Positions 21,673-33,696 of a stretch of 64,000 bases of DNA are shown piece by piece. The stretch covers positions 3,258,278 through 3,322,277 of the forward strand of contig JNVV01000001.1 of assembly GCA_000733355.1 (NCBI GenBank). Reading direction: 5' to 3'. The number at the start of each line of letters is the position of its first letter. Position 1 is the stretch's first letter. The notes under the pieces are model-generated. The model was not told the DNA's origin and searched no databases. It was given only the letters and a program-made list of their open reading frames with translations. The DNA is from Falciphora oryzae (Eukaryota; Ascomycota; Sordariomycetes; Magnaporthales; Magnaporthaceae). Both the position numbers and the translations under genes were made by a program.

Positions 21673-23139
21673 ATGGCCAACATTCTCGCCGCTCGCGACC
21701 AAGAGAACCTGGCCTTCAGTCGCCAGACTGTAGCAGCAGCTAAGAGCCATGCGACAATGTCTGGTCAACTTACAGCCAAAACGCCAGGCGCACGCTACCC
21801 GAAGACGCCGCTCAAGGTGCCTCTGAACGATGAGAACACGACGACAGTCCTTGGCAAAGGGATGCTTGGGAATCAATCGAAGCATAGCAACGAAAACATC
21901 CGGACCATCGGGAAGGGCAAGGCGGTTCTTGCGACACCGTTTGGTATGTTCTATTTCGAAGGTGGAAGTCACGTATGTGTATCGCAAGGCGGAGCTGACT
22001 GTATGAACACAGAACCACGGACAGGAAGAGCGCCGCTTGGCAACAAAACAACGAACGCCAAGGCAAGGACTGGCCAGCTTCAGGGCGTGAAGAGCATCGT
22101 CAAGGAGTTCGAGAAGAGCCAGCCTCCCGCTACCGTCTCCCGTCGGCCTAGGGCAAGATCGCCCAAGACGGATTCAGCCAAGCTCGAGATCCACACCGAC
22201 GTTGCCGACCCTCTGGCCGAGCCAGAGATCGAGTATGCTCCTCCAAGGCCCAAGGACCTCCCATACGAGTCCGATGTGTTCCCAGACGGTGTCTTGACTC
22301 TTGACGGTCTAAAGCCAGAGAACCGTCTCAAAGGCTTCTACAACTACTACCACGACCCCGTCGACGCGAATGGTGTGTCTCGGAAGGAGAGACAATTTGC
22401 TGAGGCGCAAAAGAGAGCTCTAGAGGAGTCGGAGGCACGCATCAGGAAGGACCTGGACGAGTTCGACTGGTCCGTCGGTGATGTGCCTGCGTCTCAATCC
22501 AAGAGGACGGGCGGTGCCAGTGTAGGCACCGGAACTTCCATTTCAAGCGTTAAAGCCACGCGCATTCCTCCCAGGGCGCCGTCCGCCGCGGCATCTCGAG
22601 CCGCAGCCCAGTCTCTCGGCATAGCTCCCAGAACGGCGCTGGCTCCAAAGGTGGGCACCGGAAAGACACTTGTCAAGCCGAGCAGGCCAGCTGCCTTTGG
22701 GTTACCGATCAGGAAAGCCCCGCCGTCTATGTCCGCTGGACCTCGGGCGACGCCGACCGAGGCCGCAATGCCGGTTTCGAGGACCACGCTGGGCTACACC
22801 AAGGGCCGCACAGCGTCATCCATGCTCAAGAACCGCCCCGATAGAGCTCTGGGTCCTTCCCCTCCCCCTGCGCCGTCGAGCTCGTCAAATGTCGGCCCTG
22901 CTCCGCGCTCCGGGCTGGTGCGCTCAGCGAGCGCGGCTTCGACGGCCTCTGATTCAACCATCACACCGGCGAGGTTCGCGCAGAACCAGGCGAAGAAGGA
23001 GGCCGATGACCAGCGACGGCTCGAGTTTCTGTGCATCTTCGAGGCCGAAGAGGACGACGATGGGGATCTGGGAGGTTCTGCCAACTTCAACCTCGACGAT
23101 GGCATGGATGACGATTTCAAGCTCACTGTCGACTTCTAG
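21673..23139 (+). CDS. Probable securin (separase inhibitor, Pds1/Cut2 type)
   Basis: Two exons, 21673-21943 and 22013-23139, encoding 465 aa. Securins are poorly conserved; recognition rests on short motifs. RTGRAPLGNKTTN (residues about 93-105) is a destruction-box-like RxxL element resembling the RAPLG box of fission-yeast Cut2. DQENLAF near residue 9 is KEN-like. EIEYAPPRPKDLPYESD (about 162-178) resembles the separase-binding motif of Pds1, where an acidic-Ile-Glu stretch precedes Pro-rich LPY. Several TP sites (KTPGARYPKTPLKVP) suit CDK control. The rest is low complexity, Ala/Ser/Pro-rich, with an acidic tail. Expected role: hold separase inactive until APC/C degrades securin at anaphase. 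The 69-nt intron (GTATGT, CTGAC, CACAG) is in frame and stop-free, so retention would add 23 codons. Confidence 0.66.
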   Translation: MANILAARDQENLAFSRQTVAAAKSHATMSGQLTAKTPGARYPKTPLKVPLNDENTTTVLGKGMLGNQSKHSNENIRTIGKGKAVLATPFGMFYFEGGSHVCVSQGGADCMNTEPRTGRAPLGNKTTNAKARTGQLQGVKSIVKEFEKSQPPATVSRRPRARSPKTDSAKLEIHTDVADPLAEPEIEYAPPRPKDLPYESDVFPDGVLTLDGLKPENRLKGFYNYYHDPVDANGVSRKERQFAEAQKRALEESEARIRKDLDEFDWSVGDVPASQSKRTGGASVGTGTSISSVKATRIPPRAPSAAASRAAAQSLGIAPRTALAPKVGTGKTLVKPSRPAAFGLPIRKAPPSMSAGPRATPTEAAMPVSRTTLGYTKGRTASSMLKNRPDRALGPSPPPAPSSSSNVGPAPRSGLVRSASAASTASDSTITPARFAQNQAKKEADDQRRLEFLCIFEAEEDDDGDLGGSANFNLDDGMDDDFKLTVDF

Positions 23140-24653
23140 GGTACTTCCCTAGGATGTCTTTTCCTTGATTGGTCGATTCAGTATCAAAATGTACCTAATG
23201 ACCCGGCGTTCGTTGTGTTAGACATTCGGTCGTGCCGGTTTTGTTTTATATGCGCCGGCGGGGGCTTCACTTGGGTGTTCCGGGTTCTGGATTTTGGTTT
23301 TGGTTTATTTTCTGTAAACTGAGTTTTGATGCCACTGTCCTCTTTTTGTCCCGCGGATTCATCATTCCTTGTGATCTTTCGGGTACCACGACTGTCGTTG
23401 AGAGAGAGAGAGAGAGAGAGAGAAAGCACATAAAAACACTCGTTATTATCCGTATGGGTAGCATTGTCGTTGGCGACTGTCGTCCAGTTGGTTCTTGCCT
23501 TGTTGGCAAAGAAAGGGGCAAGAGGGAAATGGCCAATCGTTTCGTTCTTCGGCCTTGTGCATGCGTCAAGCAAGTTGTGGGGCCGACTGGCATTGAGCAG
23601 AAGAGCGGTCTCATTCCAACTAGCATCGAGATTGCAAAGAGATTTGAGATACATGCGGCCATCACAAAAGAATGCTCTTTGGTTTCAAGGAATCTCCCTT
23701 TTCCCATTGTAACCCTCCCACCCTCCTTGGTGCTGTCCTGCATGCCCCATTACAGTCCAGGGCATCCTCCCCAGACATGGCCCAGGCAGATTTCCAGTCT
23801 TCTCGCGCTTCATATTCTCCCTTATTCAGTTTATTCTCTTTGCAAGTAATTCACACTCATTCTCCCTGACAATAGGACCCAGAAGCACGGGCCGAAGAGT
23901 TCAATGCATCCAATCGTTGCGGGGAAACAAATTACATAACCAACAAACCAGCAGGCCCAAGGCGACGGGAATCGTAGACCCAGCCAGGAAGGCGGTGGCT
24001 CTTGAGGGCCCCAGTGGAAGCCCGACCAGCCACAACGTATTGTAGTGGTAGCTGAATGAGCCGAATGCACGTCCCCATTGGAGGAGGCAGCAGACGCCTG
24101 AACACGCTCCATGGGGGCCGACACGAAATTTAAGTTAGTCTCAGCGTGTGGATCCACCCGCCGACGCCATTACGCCAGTGCAGTGCCGCCATCCCTGATG
24201 ACCACTTTTTCCGACATCAACTTCGCCATTCTCAATCTGCGTCCTGCCACCGCAACCCGCGACGCCGCCTCGACGACCAGGTGCTCGCCCAAGAAAACCC
24301 CGGCAGTCTTGTCGCAGCGCCTCGCAGGCCTCGTTTCCGGCCTCATTGGCCTCCGTCTGCCTGCTGCCTCACTTTGCCGCCACCTTTGCCTCAGCCGCCC
24401 ACGCAGGCCCTTTTTCTGAATCTTCGCTCGCATCCCAAGTCTCGTGCCGCAGCTTGGAGCCGACAGCGCTCGTCTGTCGCGTGGCCCCAGCCCAACGGCC
24501 ATTCCGCGCGTGCACCCGCCTGCCCTCGCGGCAACACCGTCGCCCCGATCCCGCGCTCCTCTCTCGACACACATGTTGGCGCTCTCGTAGCATTTGCGAC
24601 GCGAATACGATGGTTGGTGGACGGTGGTTGTGGCTGACGATATAATTTTCACG
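23140..24653. other. Securin 3' region and SET1 promoter/leader
   Basis: No gene recognised. A GA dinucleotide repeat lies at 23400-23422. The stretch 24140-24653 is CG/CA-rich and probably the SET1 leader. Open frames here are out of frame with SET1 and show no known motif. Confidence 0.5.
23400..23422. repeat. (GA)n microsatellite
   Basis: Eleven or so GA units in the intergenic DNA after the securin candidate, ending in AGAAAG. Confidence 0.85.
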
Positions 24654-27600
24654 ATGCCTCCGCCCCCGGGGGCGAGCTTCACCGCATGCTTCCCTGCCGC
24701 GCCCAAGGCCGTCCGCGATAGGGCACTGGAGCGAGAGAGGGCCAGGAAGCGGCCGGCTGACCCCCCGTCCACGTCCGCTATCTCACGTCCCAGTCCCCTC
24801 GGCGGTGACTGCCAGCCCGCCGAGGACACCGCCCTGGCCTTGTGCAGCTCCACGGCGCCTCCAGCGCGTGGCAGTGAGCCCGCATCCGATGCGCCACGCC
24901 CCTACGTGGATGACAACGAGTCCATCCCCGGCGACATCCTCAACGCCGTTGGCTCGGCGAGCTCGCACGCGAGCACTACCTCGTCCGTCTTCAGCTCGTC
25001 GGCGCCCCACCACAGCGCCATGGCGCCGTCCAAGAGCTCAAGCAGCCATGTCACCCCGCTCACGAACCTCGGGTCGCCTTCCTACTCGGTCGCCTCAGGC
25101 CCTTCAAGGCCACTGGCCTCAACGCCGCTCGGCCCCGACAAGGTCGAGGGGCCGCCCTCGTCCACCCCGACCGCCTCCGCGCCCAACAGCGCCCTGCCGG
25201 ATGCGGACTCGCTGTCCTATGACGCCGCCGCCGCCGAGCGCATCCCTGCCCGCGACACGACTCGGCCCGTGATGGGCAGCATGTGCACATATGACCCCCT
25301 GCTCGACAAGTCCGTGCCGTCCGACAAGAAGTCTTCCAAGCCCATATATGAAGATTTCGGCATCGTACGTATACCGATACCCATACTATACCTGCCACTG
25401 GAGGAGGGGCGTCATGTGTCTTGTGGAACTGATGGCTAATACCTTTGAATGAAATAGAAAGACAATGACGCCCCTCCTCCAGATCCACGCCTGGCCAAAG
25501 GCGGCAGGCTCAATTATATCAATGTCGACTTCCGCAAAAACCCCAAAGCACGCCTGCGCCACGCGCCCTACAACGTCCCCCCTTATCCCTACGACCCGAA
25601 GACCGCCATTGGCCCTGGACCGCCGACCCAGATTGTTGTCATGGGCTTCAACCCCTTGATCTCCTTCTCCAAGGTTGTCGCCGTCTTTGCCTCGTGTGGC
25701 GACATCGCCGAGAGCTCCAACAAGATGCACCCCGAGACGGGGAGCTATCTGGGCTTTGCGACGTTTCGCTACAAGGACTCTCAGCCGAACCGCTCTCGAC
25801 CGCATTCGATCTCAGCTATTGACGCCGCTAAGCGCGCTGTTACGCGGATGAATGTGATGCGAATTGAGGCTAGCCAAGTCCGGGTCGAATACGACCCGGA
25901 TGGGAGGAAGAGCGGCCGCATGATGGAGGATGTCCTGAGGAAGGACAAAGAAAAGTCGCTTGCGAACAAGCCCAAGGTCCCCACTGCCCCGAGGAACCCT
26001 GGGGTGGTCGCGAGGGCACCACCAACCGCCCCCAAAGGACCAGCCGCATTCCGCCAGACTCTATCATCACCCATGTTTCCCGTCGACCCTGTGCGCCCGG
26101 GGCCCAAGCCCATAGTTATCGCACCTGTCGGCAGTCTTCGCTATCAAGCGCAGCTGCAAGTCTCTACGGCGATCCAGACACAGCCCTTCATATTTATACC
26201 CCACAGCTCTGTCCCGGCGTCAGACCTGACCATACCGCATATGATGAGACGGTTGAAGTCTTACGAGATTCACGAAATATTATACCTCGAAAAAACTGGG
26301 TATTATATCATCTTCCTCGAGAAGAATCGCGACGTCGCTGCGAGGTGCTATCACGCTACAGATGGCCGGCGTCTCTTCGACTACATGATGGCCATGACAT
26401 ACTACCCCAACGGCTACCAGTCGCCCCCAGTCTCTAAGCCAACCAGCCAACCCTCGGTAGCGCTGGCGCAAAAAGACCAGGAGACCAGGAAACGTAGCCC
26501 TTCGCCCGAGCGGAGAGCGCCTTTGGAAACCCGACCACCACCCAGGGACGACCGGGATCGGCGCCGCCGCGACGAGGATGGAGACCTGGAGGAAGAAAAG
26601 AAGCAACGAGCCAAAGACTTCGATCCCTCTGTTGAAGCCGCCAGGGTCATGAAGACCGAGATAATTGGGCATTTGATGAGGCATCTCCGCGCCAAGATCG
26701 CGATGCCAGCCTTGGTCGCCTACCTGGATCCCGCCAACCACGTGGCGAAGCGCCGCAGGCTGAATCTGGAGGAACCACTCGACACCGAGGTGCCTAGCAT
26801 TGTACTGGACAGCGGCGACGATAGGTCTACCGCCTCGACCCCGAATGCTCGTGCAGATCCGATAGAAAGCCGGACAGGGAAGCCAACCCGCTTGAATGTC
26901 GCCGCGCTCCCCCGAATCCGCAAGATCAAAAATGCAGGCCTGGCTGAGAGGAGACCAGGCTTCGTCGACCCCTTTGAGCGCCGGCGGCCAGCTCGTGTGC
27001 GCAACGCCTTCCGTTCTCTTCACTACCGTCTCAAGGCGGATAGCGATAATGAGTCTGAGGATGAAGACCTGGACATCCGGAGGGCCCGCGTTGAAGACAC
27101 CGAGGAACCGGAGTCAAGACCTCGTAGCCGGATGAGCACCGACGAGGATGCGATCCAGGATGAGCTGGGGTCATGGAGTCGACAGGAAGATGACTCTATG
27201 ACCGAGGCCAGCTTTGCGGTGAACGACTCGGCGCCGCTGCCCACGAAGAAGAGGAAACTCGAGCTACCAATCGAAACGGCCATCAAGCGTCAGAAGAAGA
27301 GCGATGAGGAGCTGTTCGGTGTGACGATCGACAAGATCGAGACCGGGTTCTCCATTCCTAGCGAACCGGTCGTCAAAGACATTGTCATCGAGGATGCGGA
27401 CGCCGTGGTCAAGGAAGAAACCGAAAACTCACGCATGCCGACCCCGGCTCCTTCGGACGCGAAAAGCAAAAAGAAGGCGCCCAAGAGCAAGAAGAAGACA
27501 AAGAAGCAGATCTTTGAGGAGCGAGAGGCCCTGAAGGCAGAGGCTCTGAGGATTGTACAGCAAAAGGTGTTTGAAGAAGAGGCGCTGCAGCAGTCCGAGA

Positions 27601-28783
27601 ACGCCGAGGAGACCGAGGCTACCCCAGAACCACGGGTAGAGCCGGCCGAGCAACCAAAGCAGCCCTGTACCTGTACGGCAGAGGTGTCGGAGAGGCTTTG
27701 GCTGGACCCCAAGATCTATCCAGAAGAACTGGTTTCTGCTCTGGTTCTACCACCCAACTTCGAGCTGGACATCACATCGCTGGATGCCTTGGCCCTTGGC
27801 GTGAAAGACCGCCCCGATCTCACGAGACTCAAGCGGAGGTTCCCAGTTGGCAGCATCGGTGATCCGGAGTTCTGGCTCTGGAGGCGAGACCGTATTACGA
27901 GACTCAATGTTGATCCCACCGCGAACGGTCCCAAGCAGCCCAAGATCGAGGGCTACTACGTGCCGAACCCGACCGGATCAGCGCGTACCGAAGGTGTCAA
28001 GAAGATTCTCAATTCCGAGAAGTCAAAGTACCTGCCGCATCACATCAAAGTGAAAAAGGCGCGCGAGGAACGACAGGCCAGGGCGATCAACGCACCAAGC
28101 AAGACCCTGACAGTCGTCAAGGTGCCAGACGAAAATAACATCTCGAGAGGCACGTCGCGTGCCAACCGGGCGAATCACCGGCGTGTGATTGCCGAGATCA
28201 ACGACCAGAAGAAGACGCTCGGCCAGGACTCTGACGTGCTGCGGTTCAACCAGCTTAGAAAGCGGAAGAAGCCTGTCAAGTTTGCACGGTCCGCGATTCA
28301 CAACTGGGGGCTGTACGCCATGGAAAACATTCCAAAGGATGACATGATCATCGAGTACGTGGGTGAGGAGGTGCGGCCGTCGGTGGCCAAGGTGCGCGAG
28401 GCGAGATACCTCAAGAGCGGCATTGGGAGCACGTACCTGTTCCGGATAGATGACGAGGCAGTCATCGATGCGACCAAGAAGGGCGGCATCGCACGCTTCA
28501 TCAACCACAGCTGCATGCCCAATTGCACAGCCAAGATCATCAAGGTCGAAGGCAGCAAGCGTATTGTCATCTATGCTCTGAGAGACATTGGTCAAAGTAA
28601 GTCCATGTTGCTGTTCGCACCCTAACTCAGTCGAGCCTCTCGACGATCAACTGCTAACCGCTATTCCCCCGGCGCACAGACGAGGAGCTCACGTACGACT
28701 ACAAGTTTGAGCCCGAGGAGGATGAGAGGGATCGTGTGCCGTGTCTTTGCGGAACCACGGCTTGCAAGGGGTTCCTCAACTAA
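24654..28783 (+). CDS. set1: SET1, COMPASS histone H3-K4 methyltransferase
   Basis: Three exons, 24654-25364, 25458-28596 and 28680-28783, encoding 1317 aa. Domains in order: Ser/Pro-rich N-terminus with the [18 protein letters not shown] motif of filamentous Set1; an RRM at about 290-390 ([16 protein letters not shown]); a second RRM-like Set1 domain at about 460-560; a charged middle; the N-SET domain ([15 protein letters not shown]); and the SET domain, with [22 protein letters not shown] at about 1250 and YDYKFEPE. The post-[16 protein letters not shown] ends the protein. The product methylates H3 Lys4 with S-adenosylmethionine at active promoters. The start is chosen at MPPPPGASF, the conserved family start. 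An inverted repeat surrounds the first acceptor (separate entry). Confidence 0.95.
25398..25482 (+). promoter_or_regulatory. 18-bp inverted repeat enclosing the SET1 intron 1 acceptor
   Basis: CTGGAGGAGGGGCGTCAT at 25398-25415 in the intron is the exact reverse complement of 25465-25482 in exon 2. The 49-nt loop contains the branch-like GCTAATA and the acceptor TAG (25455-25457). In RNA this would form a strong, mostly GC hairpin holding the 3' splice site in its loop. A role in splicing control is inference. Confidence 0.6.
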
Positions 28784-28981
28784 ACCCTTCGCCCGACCCT
28801 CTTGCCCAACCTCATTGCCAGACTTTTGCCATCGTCGGTGGCGCTCTCCCCCACATCTCTCTGGCAACACGCGTCTCGGTCGCTCCAAATATCTTTCCCC
28901 CCATCCGGCTTTCTTTTACTCTACCTCTGTGGTCTCGCATCTACCGTCTTCATAGCCTGCGGCGTTGGGGCCCGGAACCTT

Positions 28982-28983
<2 letters not shown>

Positions 28984-29012
<29 letters not shown>
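28984..29012. repeat. Poly-T tract (29 T)
   Basis: Uninterrupted run of 29 T about 200 nt after the SET1 stop codon. It is the longest complete homopolymer in the window. Confidence 0.9.
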
Positions 29013-31564
29013 CCCTTGGTTTGTCCTCTCGCTATGGTGGCGCTTTGGTTCAGCACCTTCAACACGCGCTGCGCTATACACGACGCATTCGCCGATTTTT
29101 TGTCTTTGGTCTCTTTATCCCTCATTTCAGCCTCATTTCCATACCACTGAGGCAGGTCTTGTCTCTTCTCTCTAAATTTCTTTGGCGCTCTCTACACTTG
29201 ACCGCCGAGGGGAAAGCTGCTTCGCTCTGCTCTTCCAGTTGTCCTCCCATCAAAGCTTCTTTGTGGCCCCTCTCAGATTCTGCTAATGCCTAATTCGTGG
29301 GGACTGGAGGCCTTGTTGGACTCTACTGGACGTTCGCCTGCGTCTTCGATCAGATACCACTGCACATCGGATTTTCCTCTCCCACAATGCTTTGGCTCTC
29401 AAAGTTTGCAAGTAGGGAAACTTTGCCTCTTTGCCCTAGGGATTTCGTGGATCCGCCTGCGTATCCCCCGTGGGAGCATCCCACCAATCACCCTCTCTTT
29501 GGCCTGTCGTCTCTTTTCTTGTCCTTGTTCTCTTTTTTTTTCCTTCTCGGAGGAAAGCGCTCTAGTTGACGGGGCACATCCTATAACTGTTTTCAGGCGC
29601 AGTTGGGCACTATCGTCGTGACAGGGCGGGTTGAGGTTAAAACATAGAGAGTATGGGGCCTTTTTCGACTCTGGAAGAGGCTATTGCCAGATGGCACACA
29701 CCCCGAAGGTCCCGGTGCGGGCGCACTTGGCCACGTTTTTTTTTTTTTTTTTTGCCGTCCCCAAAGGGACGACATGTTTTCGTAATATCTTTTTGTATAT
29801 AGTCTCGGAGGAATCCCAGCCTCGTCGGTAACGAGCGGCCTCATGAAGGGTGGAAGCTGGGACCCAAAGTTCAGGGGAAATGTCAGCAGGATGACGAGCG
29901 CGATCATGCCACCGGCCCAGGTCTATCCACGTCCATTGAGCTATACGCATCCGTGATGATGGAGGAGCCATGCCCGATGAAATCCACGATGCCGCGTGCC
30001 AGCTTCCCGCCGCTAGTCCAGCCACATATGAGAGGGCTTTGCTTTCCCCCTTACTTGTTCTTTGGGCTCGTTGGTGTCTCCCACCTAGCGCCCTCCACCA
30101 TCAGACCGGGAGTAGGAGCGATTATCGGCCTTGAAGAACCCCCACGAGTTGCCCCTGAGGATGAAACTTTTTGTCGAAATGGAGACAATGGTCAGCAAGA
30201 AAACAAGGCGGTCCATCCCATTTCCTGAAAATTATCGTGCCACAGGATGGGCCTGGGGCGTCAGCTCCGGTGTCGCCCGTCGCGAGCATGGCAAAAAGAC
30301 CCAGTTGCTCTCTCCACATGGGAAACTCTTGGCGCCGTGCCCACCCGGGGTGAGCTTTTCTGTTAGGCGCACTTTATCAAAAAGATGCTGCCGACTGTTT
30401 GCCAGGAGCAGGCGCGCGACCAATAGGACGCCAGGGATAAGGGAGCCGCGCCGCGAAACAACAAAACAGTCGAGATCTGTCATGCAACATTGCCTTTTGC
30501 CGCGATGCTTTCCCGCATCCCCAAGGCAGGCGGATGGGTCCCCTGCCGCCTTGTTGGGTTGCAGTGACAGTGACTCTCCTGCGGGCAGAAATCCGGGGGA
30601 ACTTTTGCGGTCAAACTCCATCCCTTGGGGGTTTTTTTTTTCTTTCTTTCTCGGAGCTCAATGGCTTGGCCAGCTTGTAAGCACGTCGGGACCGACATCC
30701 GAGCACACGACACATGCAAACAAATCCCATGTTGGCAGTATGTGTGTGTGTGTGTGCGGCCTCGCTTCAGGGGTCCTGCGCATTTAGCATCCGCGGTCCG
30801 CCCTGGGACTCCTCATCGTGCCACCTACATCGTATATGGCAATGGAGGCCGAGCCGTATTGCTTGGCTTTTGAGGTTCAATCATCATCATCATTGCAATT
30901 GTCACAGAATCGTCTCAATCCGCAAGCCAGGCCGGCTAGTTGGCTAAGCGAATAACGGGCGCTCCGTTACCACATCCGGGCTTCAGCTGCTGCAAGACCA
31001 CCCGCCCGTTATGACGCAGCGGCTGGCTGGCTGGACGGCTGGCAGCCTCCAGGTCTTTTCTCTCACGTCCGGCACCGGGGCACTGGGACCGCGAGGCTCG
31101 AGGAGCTGGGTTGCCGCCCAGATGGGTTGCGCGATTTCTGTGGGGATCGACCCTGCTTAGTGAGGCCTGAGTTATTTGCGTGGAGGCTGGGGAAGCACGA
31201 CCATCCCACAATATCCATCCCATCCCGTAGGGGGTGGTTTAGGTAGTGGCGGCCCAGAGCTGCAAACCACCGAGGACGGACCTCCACGCAGCTTCCAATG
31301 GATGGGCCGATACACTGTTTTGCATGTTGACTGGCCCCCACTGCATGCCCAGCCTCCTCCCTCCCCGACTCTATTTCCCTGGGTTTAGCCGCGCCGCGAT
31401 CGCTCCGTCCGCAAAGGGGCGCGCCAAGGGAGAGGGATGTGCCAGAAGATGCGGCGAACGAGCGAGCGGGCGGGCGGCCAAGATGGGACGGGAGTCGGGA
31501 TACAGGGGCGAGGGAGGCTAAAAACCCGCAGGTCTGCTTGCTTTGCTCTGCTGTTTTGTATGTC

Positions 31565-31570
31565 TATAAA
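31565..31570 (+). promoter_or_regulatory. TATA box of NADP-GDH gene
   Basis: TATAAA lies about 235 nt before the GDH ATG and is followed by a CT-rich stretch typical of highly expressed fungal promoters. I saw no unambiguous nitrogen-regulator cluster. Confidence 0.5.
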
Positions 31571-31799
31571 GAGACTACCTCCTTCCCTCTTCGACGTCTT
31601 CTCCCCTTCCTCGATCTTCTCTTACCTCTCTATCCTTGTCTTTCCTATTACCTGATACCCAGCCAAACCCGCCTTCCCGTTGTCCTATATTCACTGCCAG
31701 CGCTTGGCCAGCCCCTATAGATACCCGTAGACCAATCTCTTGTCTTCATACATCTAAGCCATACTTTTGAGGCGGCATCCGCCCATACACACTACTGCA

Positions 31800-33696
<1,897 letters not shown>

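Larger units (their letters stand above)
28784..31799. other. SET1 3' region and long NADP-GDH promoter
   Basis: About 3 kb with no recognisable gene. Contains T runs (29 T at 28984-29012; another at about 29739-29753), a short GT repeat near 30741-30755 and GGCTGGCTGG repeats near 31018-31046. Immediately upstream of GDH, a TATA box is followed by pyrimidine-rich DNA (31575-31680), as in strongly expressed fungal genes. Confidence 0.55.
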
